From Epiperipatus broadwayi (Eukaryota > Onychophora > Udeonychophora > Euonychophora > Peripatidae), in contig JAQFVV010013285.1 in the NCBI GenBank assembly GCA_028023455.1, positions 1 to 64,000 of the forward strand: a stretch of 64,000 nucleotides of DNA, read 5' to 3'. Below the pieces are notes generated by a model. The model made no database searches, was not told where the DNA came from, and saw only the letters and a program-made list of their open reading frames with translations. Below are positions 34,761-47,419 of this stretch, piece after piece. The position numbers and the translations under genes were made by a program. Each line of letters opens with the position of its first letter. The first letter of the stretch is position 1.

Positions 34761-36659
34761 AGTAATTTTTTAACAAATAAATTGTATTTATTATTCTACT
34801 TTTTATTAGGTAGAGGGTAAAGGTCCCAGGTTATTCCGGATTGGTCATTTGAGAATCATGCGATAACTGTAAAAGCAAAAAATATCACTGTGATATTATT
34901 TTATGTGACTTCTCACTGCAGGTGAGGAGCGTCACATTTCCATGGTTTATCTTTACATTTTTTAAAAAATAAAAGTTTGATTTTTCACATATTATAAGTT
35001 TATTTAAATAAGAACATCGAAAAAAATGCGCTTTTGAAACAAAAAAATCATCATAATGCTTGTTTTGACCGAAAGGAAGCTCAAAACTAGTACCACCTAG
35101 TGGCATTATGTACATTTAATTGAACAAATTTTATTTTTCATGGAATTTTATATTGAAATTTTTAATTATATTTATATGCTATATCTTTAAATGCTACTCA
35201 GTAAAGTAAAAATAATAACAATAAAGAAATATATTTGTAATATTTCAGAATTTTTTTTAATGCCATTTAATGACAGTTCATGTAAATATATTCTTAAGCA
35301 TATATGTTAGCATGTTAATAAATGAATTCAAATAATTACAAAATTAACATTATAACAAATACAATATAATGAAATGAGTTAAATTGCTCTGATTTTTTAA
35401 AATGAGATTTGTCTGAAATTTTGCAATGAATTCTGGGATATTCTCCGAACTAATTTTAATTTCAAAACATCTTACTTATAAAAAAAGTTGTATTTTAAAT
35501 GAAAATCTTCCAGAATATTTATAGAAAAAAAGCAGGCCGATGTCATTTTAACTTTTTCATATCTTATTGGCACTATTTTTTACTTTAATTTATATTACAA
35601 AAACGCACACGCACCTCTCAGCTTCACAACTGCTATTAACTGGCTGACAAAGAATAGAATTTCACGGCTAAGCTCAATAATTCATTTCTTACAAACCAAG
35701 CTTCCTAGAATGCTTTGCTCGTTTATATATTGTAGAGATAAATTCTCCACTAGTTAATAGCATTTATTGACTTTTTTGAAGTTACCTGAATAATGTTATG
35801 TCTTTCTACACAAAATTTTGGCTTGTTGATGTTTGTTATTATTGTGTGTTTGAATATATATATACACACATACAAGTATACATATGCAATATATGTTTAA
35901 TGCATGTTAAAAATGCATATGTGTGTATATAGCACAGACACACACACACACACTAGTTATGATTATTAATATTTGGCTCAGTGAAATAATAAAAGCTTTA
36001 TTTAAAATGTTTTAATAAATATTGTTTATTTTGAAAATTTTAAACAATTTTAAATATTATTAAACTATCTATATTTATGTAATTTTTATTAGTGTAGAAC
36101 TTAAATACTTTTATAAAGATATGTTTTTTTTTTTCATGTAAACGTGTTAAAGAATTGTTTTAAAATTATATATACATATATTTTGTAGCTGTTTTAATAT
36201 CTTCTACTAGGCATTACGTAACCATTGTATTATTTTTTATAATTGTATGTGGTATTTATTTATTTATTCTTTATTTTTTCATCATATTATTTTGAACAGA
36301 TATTTTGTTATTATTGTTACTTTTGTGAAATCAAATTTATTTATTGCAGTTCATGCTTGTTTGCTTTTTCTATGTAATTATGATCAAAAGAGTGATGAAC
36401 TTAAATTTTGGGAAGATAATTTATTAAATAAAGTGTTTTTAATAAAAGCTGTTGTCATATTTTTGTACAATTTACATTTATGTGCAGTAATCTTCCAATA
36501 TTCCTCATATTTCACATCAGGTCCCAGATACCAAATTGTATAGACATTAATCAATCAATACACTTAAATATACACACATAATTATAGGTATGTGTAAATA
36601 AATATATATATTTTAAAAATGTATATGAAACACAAACACACACACACATATGTATATAT
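34761..36659. other. Gene-free AT-rich DNA with short microsatellites
   Basis: No coding region. CA/TA-type microsatellites lie at about 35855-35952 and 36630-36646. A minus-strand open frame at 34885-35115 has no motif, and an open frame at 36247-36543 is hydrophobic by base composition only. Confidence 0.5.
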
Positions 36660-39600
36660 TGTAACCAAATTACATTATTGGTCATTATTAATTTAATTCA
36701 TTGCAAGCAAACATTTATTATTACCATTTATTCTCCTAAGACTCCAGACATTGGAAGCCATTGTAACTAACAAAACATACTAGTCTTTTTATTATAACTA
36801 ACAAAAATATTACTCATTGTAATTACCTAAATAAATATTAATTGTTGTAACTGGATAAAAAATGATAATGAAAATCAATATAGTAAACAGATGTATTTAT
36901 TTCTAAATAATAGATTCTTTCAGCAAAGAATCATCCCCTTTTCTTTTTTCACATACATAAAACACTTGCACTATTTGTAACTAATCAAAATATCAAAAAT
37001 TAAATATCAAACATCATCAAGCTTGAAAAAAAAGGAAATCAAAACGTTTTACTTCACTTTTGTTCAGTTTACTTATATGCAGGTATTTTATCTGGGTGCC
37101 ACTAGGCTGTTTAAACCTAGAGAAAGTTATATTACATACTTCGAGTAACTGGTTCAAACCCAAATGGTACAATATTTATTCCTCAAGCACTTGTATGAAG
37201 AGAAAACATCCATATATTTTAGTTGTGCAAATAAAAATTATAATATTTTAATATTATAAATTCTCACTTAATATATTTACAGGTGATATCTGGTCAGTTT
37301 AAGCAAAATCGATTTATAGATTTATCAGATGCATAGATGGTAGTCATGTCTCTCTACATATCTCACAAATAACATTTTGAGAATCATTATTTCTATCTAT
37401 GGCCATTAGACTCATTTATTTAATCTGTCTATTCATAATAATAAAAATGATAATCATGAGATATTTCCAGCCATAGCTTAAAATTAACTTACAACATTAA
37501 AATTTCATCTTTATAAACCTATAATTATTTCCCTAAACATCATCACATTTAAGTTATGACACAACGATTACTATTTATCAGTGATGGTGAAAGATCATAA
37601 TTAATAAGACAAAGAATAATTCTTAATAAAGATATAGCCTTCTTTAATAAAACAAATTAACATTTATTACTGGCTGATAAAATATATATAATATAGATAA
37701 AACATATAATTAACAATGATAAATTATTTACCCTTTAAATAACAATATTAGTGATACTAGAATCTTCCCCCCTTTTTCCTGTAATGACACTATTCAATGT
37801 TTATATTATAGTATAATGTTTGTGCATCAATTTTTATAGTGAATAACTATAAATCTTATATCCAAAAGAAAAATATTTCATTAAAAAAGTAAACATTTTA
37901 TGTAAATACATACTTGCCTATTGCATATGACATATATTTTCACGTTTATAAATTTAAAGATAATATATAAAAAAAAAATAATTAGAAAGAGATAGTCAGA
38001 TTATAAAGAGATTAAAGCATTTACAGAAATAAGCTTCAAATTACCTATCGCTCCTTCTGACCAATCTAGGTCTTCAATTATTACTTTAACAAATCTTGCT
38101 CCCCAATGCTAAAGTCTACCAATTTTATCATTCCCGCTCAACAGCTATACATGTGAGTAAGCATAATTATATTACTACATGTGTGTATGTGTTGATCAGC
38201 AATATGAATAAAATATTACTCTTTGACATATAATAAACAACTGATTTCATAATTTTTGAGTTGATATACAATAATACATTTTATAAAAATATATACATCA
38301 ATAAATGGATACATATTATAATTTCAGAATACATAATATCAATAAAGCAATAGCTATTATTACTGAGAATCTTCTCTGATTAATTTTCATTTTAAAATTC
38401 AAAGATTTAAAAAAAGGTAAAGTGATTTGTTATTAAAAGATTTATTAATAATCACTGATAATAAAAATATATAATTAAAATTCATATTATCAGTTCTTTG
38501 AGGCACAATGATTTCACAGAGTCCCATGATTTAAAATTCACCTTGTTGAAGGTTTAAACTTTGACAGTGGCCACACACAAATCTCTAACAGCAGTTTACT
38601 GAAACAGTCCTATTCTTTTCTTGGCTTGGGCTCACAATTGTTTTACTGTGATGTTGATCAATCTATAGGAATCATTTGGCACTGGACAGGTTTCTTTGTT
38701 TCTTCTCAGCATAATTATTTTTAATAGACTGGATATTTGCTGTTTTTTTATATATTTAACATTCTGCTAAGCATTTAACCTCAGTAAATCACATAAATGA
38801 TATAGCATGATTTCACAAATTTTAGCATTTTTATTTATTATCTTTCCATTTTGATTTAAAAATACAGGCGAGCAATCAGTTTCTTATTTTTAGCAATCAG
38901 TCATAAGATATTTAATACTTTGGGTTCAAATTCTTCAGATGTGCATGGTCTAATGGATGGCTGGATAGGGTCCTAGAAAAGGATATATTTTCTTATCCAA
39001 TCATTTTTTATGTAAAAACTTATAAATAGAACAAAGTCTGATTTCTCTCTTCAGCAATTCAGTTTATTCCTTTCCAACAATTTAGTTTATTCTCCCCTCA
39101 GAAGATTTATTTTCAGCTTTTTATTCAAGTTAGTCTCTTTTATGATTTCTCAACTAGAAAAAAACATATGTCTTTTACCAATTAAACCATCTAATTTAAG
39201 TCTTTCAAAATTGTCATCTTTTCTAAAAAATAATTGTTGAGTATGGCCCCCAAAATGATCTTTATTTCTTAATGATAATGGTGGATTAATGACTGTTTCT
39301 ACACTTCCATATGTCCCCCTACAATGGAACTCTATATCTTTTCCTTAATTAACCTCTGATCTAAGAATGTCAGCTGGATGTTTTTGTGAAAAAGTTAAGT
39401 AAAACTCCTAACCCTTTTTAGACTAAATAAAAAGATAAATTGCTTCCCAAATAATATAATTCTTTACAAAGAATGTAGCTTTCCATAAAAATTATAAAAT
39501 GATTTAGAATAAAACATTTTCTTTTAATATATGTGTAATTGTATGTCTGTGTCTGTAAATACAAGCACTCCCAGATATTCACACCTATAAACAAAACATG

Positions 39601-39932
39601 CCTATTTGAAAAAAAATAATCTGAATAATATTAAATGCTATTACTCAAAATTCAGAAAACAAATTAATAAGACTAGTAGAACTAATTTATTAGAGAAAGA
39701 ATAGTAGAATTAATTAAATATGAATTAATTCTGAAGATTAATAATCAAAATTCAGAAAAAATATTTATTGAATAGTTGGTGTCCACAGACAACTGTTTAT
39801 ATATGTTCACTGTATAACTAATAGATATTTAAAATCTGTGTTGTTTTTCTTTGATTATTAAATAAAAATGTATTCTTTAACATTCTGAAGTATTTTTGGG
39901 AAACAGTTATGTAGGGTTTGAACTCAATACCC
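36660..39932 (-). mobile_element. D-family LTR-type repeat, non-coding
   Basis: Starts TGTAACC directly after a TATATAT stretch, which in minus orientation is an LTR 3' end. The block 37085-37180 (GGGTGCCACTAGG, AAAGTTATATT and CAAACCC-type words) and the block 37600-37680 (AATAAAACAAATTAACATTTATTA) recur at 63315-63410 and 63900-63965. The minus-strand primer-site-like box TGGCACCC lies at 37094-37101, about 440 bp from the end. A plus-strand TATA-like word lies at 39021. The far boundary near the TA run at 39933 is a guess. Confidence 0.45.
39021..39029 (+). promoter_or_regulatory. Candidate TATA box
   Basis: TATAAATAG about 20 bp downstream of a CCAATCATTTTTT stretch and followed by a less AT-rich segment. 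It resembles other LTR promoters here, but its strand disagrees with the presumed orientation of the D repeat. Confidence 0.3.
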
Positions 39933-39988
39933 TATATATATATATATATATATATAGTACCCTCACTTCGAGGAACTATGTAATTATA

Positions 39989-40028
<40 letters not shown>

Positions 40029-40060
40029 CCTCACTTCGAGGAACTATGTAATTATAATCA
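39933..40060. repeat. Tandem duplication of (TA)n plus a 37-bp unit
   Basis: The 37-bp unit AGTACCCTCACTTCGAGG... (39956-39992) is repeated exactly at 40024-40060. Each copy is preceded by a TA run (about 39933-39955 and 39993-40023). Confidence 0.95.
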
Positions 40061-41971
40061 CTTGATCTAGCTCAGATAAATAACTATGTTTATCTAAAAT
40101 GTATCTAAATCAATGGTAACTATATTTTTAAATAATATCAAATTATCAAATTAGTTTAACTAATAAATAATAATATAGTTCTGTTTTATAAAATTAAATA
40201 AATGAATATCTAATCAAATCATGATACTATGAAGTGAGTTTACAAGTGGCAGGATGAATACATTAAGTCAATATCCTATAGGATATTACCTTAATGGTAT
40301 AAGAATATTATCCCCACTCCTACTACTTAAATACTACATTTATAGTACTCTTACATCTTTAATCTAAACTAATTAAGTACACAACTCTTAATAAATCAAT
40401 CTGAATATCTTTATTAAAATTAATATAACTCAAATTATGTCAGGTTTTTTTAAAATAATTCTAAATTAATTATAACATTTTGTAATCAAGTATGATAAGG
40501 GATTTAATATCATTCCTTCCTAATTACAATTTAATAATACTAATAATAACGAAATAGTAATACTAATCTTTAATCTATAATTTACTTTCCTATCTTTCTA
40601 TTTATAATGTTGTTCTTGTATATCACAGAATAATAATGCAATGTAATTTTCTATTATCCATATGGCATCTTAAGTAAACATGTCTGATATGATATTATAA
40701 TCTGAGAATATGTGGCAATCATTACTAATATAATTTAATGTAAATCTTTGGTAATTATTCCATGACCATCAGAATAATACAATAAATGAAACTTCTTAAA
40801 TAAAACATATCAATAAAAACATTATAACTCTTATATATCAATTTTATTTATGATGTGCATATACTTTGTCTTAATTCTAATTATCTGTGATTATGTAATT
40901 GTGATGTGAAGAAATTGAGTCAACACCAAGACTTACAAAACAAGTTTAACAATTTTATTAACAAACTTAACAATAAAATTATTTACATTATTTACATTCT
41001 GATAGAATTCTATTTATTCATAGTCAAATACATTTCTAATACAAATTAAATAATTCAAAATCTAGGATGCAGGACATTTTTTTAAAGTATCTCTTATTTT
41101 CAACATATTATTATTATATAATTTTTATTACAGTTATTAAATTTTATTAATTCCATATGTTTTAAAAAATATAATGTACTATTTTTACTATGACTTTATT
41201 CTTGTTATTTAGTTTTAAAAATAAATTACCATTCTGTATAATCATTCTTCAATAAATAATTATGTGAACTACCTTGATTCATAGCATGCCATCAAACTTA
41301 GCTACTTACTAATTATTACTTTAAACTTCAAATATAATGTATGTATTATTGTGTTGTCATAAAATTACTTTTATAAGACTTATGATTACTTACATTCATT
41401 AAACATGATTCAATCTATTACTTTACTTGTAAATAAAAATATGCATTATAAGTATGTCTTTGAAAATTCTTAATAACTAAATAATATCATTATAAATCCC
41501 ATTTAATTTATCAATTATTTATTTTTATATATAAAAAAAATATATTTTAAAAATATAAGAAGTTTTATGATTCTTTCACTGATGAAATTATGTTCTTATA
41601 ATTTTTTACACTTATTTTACTCTAAGCAACATAACTTATCCTATCCACTTTAATAACAATTCTGTATTTCCAAACTTATTTATTATTTCCAATTTTAAAC
41701 TATCATCCTTCACAATGTAATCCAATAAATTTCAATAACAAATAAACTAGTAGGCATATGGGATAAACTATGACTTCAAATTAATAACACCTTTATCAAC
41801 TAACCATCATGGGCACAGTGTACAAAAAACGAGGTATGACTTATTTATTTAATAACCTCTACTACCAGATATAATGTCCAGGCTATTTATTCAGCACTAT
41901 GGCACATTAAACTTTAACACATAGAAAAATAAACACTGCCATGAATATACACAAGATATAGGGCTATGTTA

Positions 41972-42005
<34 letters not shown>

Positions 42006-44720
42006 TATACATATACAGAGTATACTATATTGATGATTATATATATATATATATATATATAATCATCAATATAGTATACTCTTGTTCCCATATAAATAAA
42101 CCCTGCATACAATATTATCCTAATCTTATATAACCTAATACTAAGATATTAGCATTAAAAATTCATCACTTTACATCACTAAATTCATTTTCTCCATTCT
42201 ATAATAACAAATAAATTCATTTTTAGAATAACAGTCTAACAATCTAATAAGACAAGATTATTTCTTCTTTAATAGTTCGCAAACTTAAGTATAAACAATC
42301 AGAATCAATGTCATATTTTTAATACTTTAAATTACTCCACTAAAACATCCAGTTCACTTATAACAGAATCATAAACTTATATTTCCCTTATGTTTAAATA
42401 TCTTTATGATATTAATAAACTTATGCATATTCTTAAATGACTAAACAAATGATAAATTATGTGTAGGTATCATGTTTTATATATGCATCCATACATCCAC
42501 ACAAAATAATAAAATACATTATAAAACTATTAATAATTTACATCATTACCATAAGTAATTTTTATTGGAAATTACTTGGCTGATGTAGTCTGGATCATGA
42601 TCTAAATAAAATATTTTATTATCATTTATTTCAGATTATCACACTTTAAAATATATTAAGTTTTTTTTTAAAAAAATATTATTAAAGAGTTTTTTTTCTT
42701 TACAATAAAAATTTAATTACTAGGTTAGTAAATGATTTAATGTTCTAAGTTCCTACACTATCCCTATATTATAAATAAGCATTACTATAATTTTTTTTAG
42801 TAAAGAAAATAATTTTAAATTATATTTACGACAGCTTCATTAGAATTTCTTGCGATGAACTGTTCTTTTCTCGATAATAAGTTCATTACAGGAAGTGTCT
42901 TTTTCTCTTGGTAAAATGTTAGTAACCACACTTTTGACACCAATAATTACACATGCTCTGTTCTCCTCATTGCAACATAAAATCCAAAAATGACTGTAAA
43001 ATTTAAATGTGGTAAGTTTACTTTTATTCCATAACATACAAATTAATATCATTAATATTTTTTTTATCTCCAAAATTTTTATGATACTTCGGTATTCGTT
43101 GCTAGGTAAATATCTAATTTAAATACTTTTAATATTCTTTGTCAAGATAATTTTTCAAATTCTTGTAACTTTTCCATCTTTACTGAGGTTTAATGTCTTC
43201 TGATACACACAATAAACTTCCCCTATCATTTTTCTGATAACTTAAATTATTCTCCCAAATAATTTACATAAACTTTTGTATGTCCAGCATATGATAATTA
43301 TTAATTTTAAATAATTTTAAATATGATATAAGTCATATTTACAAATGATCTTAATTTTTATATTTTCTAGAAAAAATTCCAATTTAAAATTATTTTCCAT
43401 ATTTCTTCAGAAAGAAATATTCCAGCATTCTAAAATAATTACTTGGTCAAATTTAAAGGTTTTTTCTTTTCAAAAGCATTTTTCCATCGTATTTTAAATA
43501 AGTTTTCTTAATAAAAATATTTTATATCATTTCATATATTTTTGATGAAAATTTTTTTATATTTTCTCCATGATGTTCTTTTTACAAAATTCAGTTGTGA
43601 AGTAATATGTCTTATCAGCACAGGCAAAACTATATGCTTTATATGATAATAACACTTGAATATTTCCATAAATCTTTTTATATTTAGTGATGACTTCTCC
43701 ATGTTTAAAGGTAATGTCAAATCGAATAAAGTAGATTGGCAAGTAAGGAAATATTTATTTTTTTAACCTCACGTTTATATATCACAACCTTATAACAATA
43801 ATGAGTTAATATCTTTTTTTTTCCGCAGTAAAAATGATAAAATTGACTATTATAATATACTTAATTAACTAAAGTTGCAATGACAGTTACAACAATAGCA
43901 AAAATTATAATAATAGTAGTCTGCAAAATTTAGTTCAGCTCTTAAATAATACTCCAGCCTATTCCACCTCTGATTGGTCCATTAAACAATGATTTTTTCC
44001 ACAATCCCAGGAATACAATGCCAGATGAAATATAAAACTAATAATAATTTATTAAATATTTATTTTTATTATATTATTCAATTCTTAATTAATTTTCATA
44101 TTCTATTTACACTTTATAAATACTTTAAAATAACTTTTAAAAATCACATTTCAATATTTATTATCATTTCTACCCTTATTTTAAACCTGATGTATTTATT
44201 TTCAACACAAAACATAAATCTAATTTCATCTATTATATCTATGTTTTAAAACAATCTAATATTTATAACAGATGACATCATTTTATTTTCAACACAGGTG
44301 TGCATACTACATGTCACATAATTTATAAAACTAAATGAAATGCTAATAATTTAAAGAAAACTAAAACAAATAATTTAATTTATAAAATATTACATAAATC
44401 AATATTATAGCACAATTATAAAAAAAATTTTAATATTATAAAATTGAATATACACTTTTCTCCCTACATTATTACTTCTAATTAAAGGATTTTAAAAAAT
44501 ATAACTACTAAATACAATTATTATTATTGAATAATCTATTCATTTCACTTTACAGCATTACTGTTAAAAATTACCGTAATTATTATTTATAAGACTTATT
44601 AACTCAGTATTTCCTATGGCCAGTTCTTCCAACCATACAATCTTATAATGCTTTTTAGTTAACTGTTTTTTTTACAAATACCTACATAATATTATACATA
44701 ATATTACACATAAATTATTT
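40061..44720. other. Non-coding AT-rich DNA, in part related to family C
   Basis: No coding region. TTAATGGTATAAGAATATTATCCC near 40291 resembles the family C segment near 51769. Long AT runs and a perfect palindrome occur at 41970-42082. A minus-strand open frame at 42840-43073 and a pair at 43532-43742 have no recognisable motif and are very AT-rich. Confidence 0.4.
42017..42082. repeat. 66-bp perfect palindrome
   Basis: Arm AGAGTATACTATATTGATG... (42017-42040) is the exact reverse complement of 42059-42082, and the intervening 18 bp is alternating AT. It could extrude as a cruciform. A separate long TA run lies just upstream (41974-42003). Confidence 0.95.
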
Positions 44721-45714
44721 GACTGAGTTATCAATCATATTACGGGTCATTGGATTAAATGAAATATATTTCTATAGTTAGATTTCTCAAGATATCACAA
44801 TATCAATAATTATAAACAAATTATTAATAACAACTATTATAACTCAGGTATATGGAAATCAAGAGAGGTGAGTACACTAGTAACTCAATAAAATATCTTC
44901 TCAGGTATACAGACAGTAGATTTTATCCACTTTCATTTCTTGGTTGGATCTCAAGTGCATTTCTAAGTGAATAATGAGTGAATATGGTCTATCAGGGCTT
45001 CTTTCTTTTGATCTTAAGATGAGACATTTTTAAAATTAGACTTTTCACATCATCTCTAAGTTTTTTAACAGACAAACAACCCTTATAGTACAAACTGTTG
45101 AATAAAAAAAATAATTTAACAGATTTAACCCTTCTTTTTCTCTCAATATTTAATCAATGTAAATATATTTATATGATGTAACACACACACTCATTCAAAT
45201 TATTTATAAACTGATATTAAAATAATCTAATCGCTAGCTTAGTAATTATAACCCCAATATTTAAAATAAAATCTTTAGCTTTTAAATCCAACTTACAATT
45301 ATAGAAAAGTAAAATAGAAAAAGAATAAAATATTAGAATTTGTCAAGAATAGTTTAGTTTTAAAGAAAGTTTAATATCTGAAATATAAAACAATTCAATA
45401 ACTTACACATACACTGCCTATACATATGCGTTATAACTTTTACTTTTTAACAAAAAAAAATTAAATACTGAATAATTAACTGTGTGTACTACTTTTTCTG
45501 AGTTTTCTATCAACACACAAACAACTAAAGAATATAACTGTTGTCCTCCTCTCTTTCTGCCATAAGCTTTTAAAACTTGATCTTGTAGGGTTTAAACTTG
45601 GATGCCCAACAGCTTCCTTTTTATATAAAAATGTGATGATGATTTTTGTTTTACATTTTATTACATGCACATTACTATAAATTTAGCTAATGACTAAATT
45701 GTAATGGCACAACA
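44721..45714 (-). repeat. Element B 3' LTR (truncated)
   Basis: Aligns with 48873-49873 at high identity. Homology starts abruptly at GACTGAGTTATCAATC and the part matching 48614-48872 is missing. The other end (CACAACA in plus orientation) abuts the polypurine tract. Confidence 0.88.
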
Positions 45715-45727
45715 TTCCCCCCCTTCG
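45715..45727 (-). promoter_or_regulatory. Polypurine tract of element B
   Basis: On the minus strand it reads CGAAGGGGGGGAA and lies directly before the LTR start TGTTGTG. This fixes the orientation of the element. Confidence 0.88.
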
Positions 45728-45900
45728 AATAAAATCATCAGCATCTTTGCTTTAACTATATCTAATAAGAAAATCCTAACTAATAAAATAACACTAATAA
45801 TAGTAACTATAATAATATAAAAAAAAATTCTAACTACTGGTAAATATCATACTTTTCATTAGAAAACTTAAATGGGATTTATTTGGAGATCTTTGCCAAG

Positions 45901-46029
45901 CTACTCTGCTGAAGTATAAGGGATCAAACTTCTAGCATTATAGGTTCCCTTATTCCCATCAAGAGTAGCAAGCATAAAGGCATTCTCTCCTATTTTCTTG
46001 GTAATTTGGAATGGCTATTTTCTTTCAAA
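45901..46029 (-). pseudogene. Integrase C-terminal (GPY/F-like) remnant
   Basis: The minus strand reads PFQITKKIGENAFMLATLDG and then TYNARSLIPYTSAE to a TAG at 45901. The pattern PFxIxKKIGxNAxxL...N.xSLxPY is that of the GPY/F module at the end of Gypsy-type integrases. It lies about 170 bp before the polypurine tract, as expected for the end of pol. A stop precedes PFQ (46015-46017). It is evidence that element B came from an autonomous Gypsy-type parent by internal deletion. Confidence 0.7.
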
Positions 46030-46186
46030 TCATATTGCAGTCTGCATAAAATTGCACATGTACATCCAGTCTATTTTTAATATTTCTATTTTTCATCTTG
46101 ACTGGATATTTATAAAACATATCTGGAGGGTTTATTTTTTATAACCTCCTATTACAGACTCCATTTAGAAATATTGACTCTTGGTA

Positions 46187-46670
46187 TTATATGTAATATG
46201 CCTTGAAGTTTTTCAGAGAGATTGACTCTTTATACCATACATACTTTATCTTAAAACTTTCCAGAAAGATGGACTCTTTGTACCATATATAAGGCACACT
46301 TATATTTTCTAGAGTCATTGATTCTCTGTACCATATATAATGGACATTTATCCTTTTCAGAGAGATTGACTCTCTGTACCAGACATAATTTACTTTTAAC
46401 TTTTCCATAGTATTTAAATTTTTTAGAGAGATTGATTCTCTGTACAATACACACGAGACATTGACGTTTTTCAGAGAGATTGCCTCTCTGTACCAGATAT
46501 ATTTTATTTTTGACTTATTCAGAGCATTTAACTTTTTCAGAGAGATTGATTCTCTGTACAATACATACTGGATATTTAAATTTTTCAGAGAGATGGATTC
46601 TGTATACCATATATAAGGGATCTCTAATTTATTTAAAAAGACAGATTTTTGAAACCATATATGCTGGTTA
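46187..46670 (-). repeat. In-frame WYRESISLK peptide-repeat array of element B
   Basis: At least nine units, mostly about 16 codons (48-52 bp) with some of 21-22 codons, each with a core like WYRESISLKN. Variants include WYREAISLKN, LYRESISLKN, WYRESMTLEN, WYKESIFLES and WFQKSVFLNK. The longest open part is 46561-46187. This frame is the same as that of the upstream 46793-47419 ORF, separated only by in-frame stops near 46793 and 46693, so the array was probably once part of the same protein. Substitutions keep Y-R/K-E-S and the L-K spacing, which suggests past coding constraint. I recognise no family. Confidence 0.75.
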
Positions 46671-46792
46671 GTTACTAGACTGAGAACTACAGACTATTGA
46701 AACTTTTGTTCCCTTTCTAAAATATCTGGTTTCATCTTCCCTGTTGCCTCTCTTACCTTTATCACCTCGTCTGGTGCATGAAGTTTTTCCTC

Positions 46793-47419
46793 TTACTCTC
46801 TCTTCCTTCTTTTCACTTCATGATCTATCCCAATCTGCTCTTTGATTATCTCCTCATGTAATCTTTTCACTGAGAGATTTGTTTTTATGGCTACTATTGG
46901 CCTTTCTACTTCTTGGGACCTATTCTCTATCAGTGTACTAGCTGGTTTATTTATTTCTTCACCTAATTTCTCATCCCTGTCTTTATCCTCAGTAGTCTGA
47001 CAATCTGTTCTACCTTCTCTTAGGTCTTCTCTCACACTTTTTATAGTTTGTTCTAAACATTTATAACTTTTCTCCATCGTTTGTTCTAAACTTTTATAAC
47101 TTTCTTTTAAACTTTTATAACTTTCCTCCCTCTTTTGTTCAAAAGTTTTAAGCATCTGCATTACCATTTCAATCTCTGATAGTGCTTTATTTGTTATCTG
47201 AGTCTGAAACACTTCTGGCCCCTCATCTACTTCCACACTCGAAGCCTTATTATTGCTACTAACTTCAGAGGCATCTTCCTCTACTTCCTCTTGTCCTTTT
47301 TGATTTTTAAAGGAAATCTCCCTATCATCTTCTTCAGTATAAAGACTATCATTGATCCCTGAGATTGGTACACCTTCCTCATCCATAGCATCCTCAGTAG
47401 TATTATTTAGTTCACTCAT
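46793..47419 (-). CDS. Element B acidic coiled-coil ORF, Gag-like by position
   Basis: A 208-residue frame starting at an ATG (47419). The N-terminal 80 residues are acidic and Ser/Asn-rich (MSELNNTTEDAMDEEG). Residues about 75-130 form a probable coiled coil built from short internal repeats (ESYKSLKESYKSLEQT, EKSYKCLEQT). The C-terminus is basic (EVKRRKRE). No enzyme or zinc-knuckle motif. It is the first ORF after the leader, as gag would be, so a Gag N-terminal role is inferred. The stop at its end may be secondary, because the frame continues through two stops into the WYRESISLK array. It may also be the intact product, comparable in size to the element A ORF. Confidence 0.6.
   Translation of the reverse strand: MSELNNTTEDAMDEEGVPISGINDSLYTEEDDREISFKNQKGQEEVEEDASEVSSNNKASSVEVDEGPEVFQTQITNKALSEIEMVMQMLKTFEQKREESYKSLKESYKSLEQTMEKSYKCLEQTIKSVREDLREGRTDCQTTEDKDRDEKLGEEINKPASTLIENRSQEVERPIVAIKTNLSVKRLHEEIIKEQIGIDHEVKRRKRE

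Noticed and set aside
37092-37180. tRNA gene or tRNA-derived SINE
   Set aside because: GGTTCAAACCC resembles a B box, but no A box, cloverleaf or poly-A tail could be fitted, and the block is part of the D-family LTR-type repeat.
42840-43073. Possible host exon (77-residue minus-strand frame)
   Set aside because: No recognisable domain. A canonical splice context on both sides could not be supported.
46187-46670. CRISPR array
   Set aside because: The repeats are diverged, adjacent and in a coding frame, with no unique spacers of constant size; the genome is clearly eukaryotic.
46251-46671. Extra open frames over the peptide-repeat array on both strands
   Set aside because: They are shadows of the tandem repeat. 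The frame shared with the upstream ORF is the better supported one.
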